DNA of 5,970 nucleotides, from assembly GCA_029557025.1 (NCBI GenBank), contig JAKPRU010000779.1, positions 1 to 5,970 on the forward strand, written 5' to 3'. Origin of the DNA: Candidatus Omnitrophota bacterium. Its GTDB lineage: Bacteria > Hinthialibacterota > Hinthialibacteria > Hinthialibacterales > JAKPRU01. Under the pieces are notes generated by a model. It had not been told where the DNA came from. It made no database searches and saw only the letters and a list, made by a program, of their open reading frames with translations. Position numbers and translations under genes: made by a program. Shown piece after piece: positions 5,282 to 5,970 of this stretch. The number at the start of each line of letters is the position of its first letter. Within the stretch, counting starts at the first letter, position 1.

Positions 5282-5970
5282 CTTCGATTACCCCCGCGAT
5301 CAGGCCCGGAACCGCTCCGACTTTTGCCTTTACCTGCGGCAGCATTTTCCAGACATAATCCAGTTCTCTCCGCTCGGCATACGCGAATCCGCCGTTTGGA
5401 TCGGCCAGAAACTTCGCTCTGACATGGTGAAGAAGCGCGCTATAGACGGAACCTTTGAAAAGAGACGAGCAACCGGCTTCCACTGCCAGGGTTTCGGCCA
5501 TTTCCAGCAAAGTCTCTTTAATCGCTTCACGCAACGCCTGATCCGAGACCTGGGCAATCGGTCCGGGGGAGCCGTTCTGATCGGGGGCCGAATGGATGGT
5601 TCTCCAGCCCTGTCCCCCCAATTCCTGTCCTACGACTCCCGATAGATTCACTTTTGTGATCTCGACTGCGGTCGGATCGTATACAATAGCGTCCAATGCT
5701 TCCCGCCAATTCTTAAGCGGTTCGGGAGGTGGAGCGAATTCGCCCAGATCAAATTCCCCATCATCATGGAAAGAAGGATCGACTGGCGGGACATCAATTA
5801 CCAGTTCCGGTTTCACAAGCTCCTGTTTGGGAGGTGGTGCTGGAAGATCCTCCGTTTCGTCGAAAAGATCGTCGATCAGAACATTCTCACGTCTCCTGGC
5901 GTTGAAGATATCCCAAAGCCATTGGTGTTCCAATTTCGGATGGTCCACCACAGCGCAGATCTGCGGTTCG
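5271..5970 (-). CDS. C-terminal part of a large protein, possibly a helicase/restriction-type protein (5' end outside window)
   Basis: The frame is open to the right edge. The GTG at 5951 is preceded by in-frame sense codons (EPQICAV), so the protein begins outside the window. Residue numbers here count from that GTG. The visible part shows a compact start (VDHPKLEHQWLWDIFNARRRENVLIDDLFDE, about 2-32), then an acidic, proline-rich linker (about 33-80). A helical segment follows with VSDQALREAIKETLLEMAETLAVEAG (135-160) and a hydrophobic tail ending GLIAGVIEDGD. I see no catalytic motif. The opening segment is reminiscent of the region after the helicase core in type III restriction-like DEAD/DEAH helicases. 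Together with the overlapping nuclease gene, this suggests a restriction- or repair-type ATPase. That is inference from context, and a different large protein is possible. The stop is TAG at 5271-5273. Confidence 0.6.
   Translation of the reverse strand, partial: EPQICAVVDHPKLEHQWLWDIFNARRRENVLIDDLFDETEDLPAPPPKQELVKPELVIDVPPVDPSFHDDGEFDLGEFAPPPEPLKNWREALDAIVYDPTAVEITKVNLSGVVGQELGGQGWRTIHSAPDQNGSPGPIAQVSDQALREAIKETLLEMAETLAVEAGCSSLFKGSVYSALLHHVRAKFLADPNGGFAYAERRELDYVWKMLPQVKAKVGAVPGLIAGVIEDGD

Noticed and set aside
5271..5295. Programmed frameshift joining the two overlapping - strand genes
   Set aside because: The run of five G residues at 5291-5295 lies before an in-frame TAA (5288-5290) of the nuclease frame. 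Slippage there would terminate at once; coupled re-initiation is more likely.
4847..5422. Open + strand frame across the nuclease gene and the end of its upstream neighbour
   Set aside because: The - strand carries the PD-(D/E)XK motifs and a sensible gene order with an 11-bp overlap. The + strand product has no motif.

Overview
The window looks like a piece of chromosome from an uncultured or poorly sampled Gram-negative bacterium. This rests on a moderate GC level, an RfaE/HldA-like sugar kinase (heptose/LPS-type chemistry), and hairpin-forming C/G-rich repeats in the intergenic DNA. No rRNA, ribosomal protein or other taxonomic marker is present, so no phylum can be named.

Layout. On the + strand, the 3' part of a sensor histidine kinase (1-975, cut by the window edge) is followed by a long non-coding stretch (976-1441). 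This stretch carries several copies of a palindromic repeat and then a good sigma70-type promoter (1345-1372). The promoter points into two closely spaced genes. The first is a UDP-sulfoquinovose synthase (sqdB/SQD1 type, 1442-2626) with all expected catalytic residues. The second, 9 bp further on, is an NAD-dependent sugar-nucleotide epimerase/dehydratase (2636-3613). A second repeat-rich spacer (3614-3854) separates this pair from a convergent - strand group.

Read 5' to 3' on the - strand, that group is: the C-terminal part of a large protein of uncertain function (5271-5970, cut by the right edge), a small TnsA-like PD-(D/E)XK nuclease overlapping it by 11 bp (4931-5281), and a PfkB/RfaE-type carbohydrate kinase 41 bp downstream (3855-4889).

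How the genes may work together. The sqdB-epimerase pair should supply nucleotide sugars: UDP-sulfoquinovose, plus another UDP- or dTDP-sugar. These would feed a sulfolipid or a sulfonated surface glycan, but no glycosyltransferase is visible here to show which. The overlapping - strand pair looks like one enzyme split into two chains, possibly a restriction- or repair-type protein plus its nuclease. The sugar kinase lies in the same transcriptional direction but has no obvious functional link to the nuclease. The most unusual non-coding feature is a repeat family whose copies occur as inward-facing inverted pairs in both intergenic regions.
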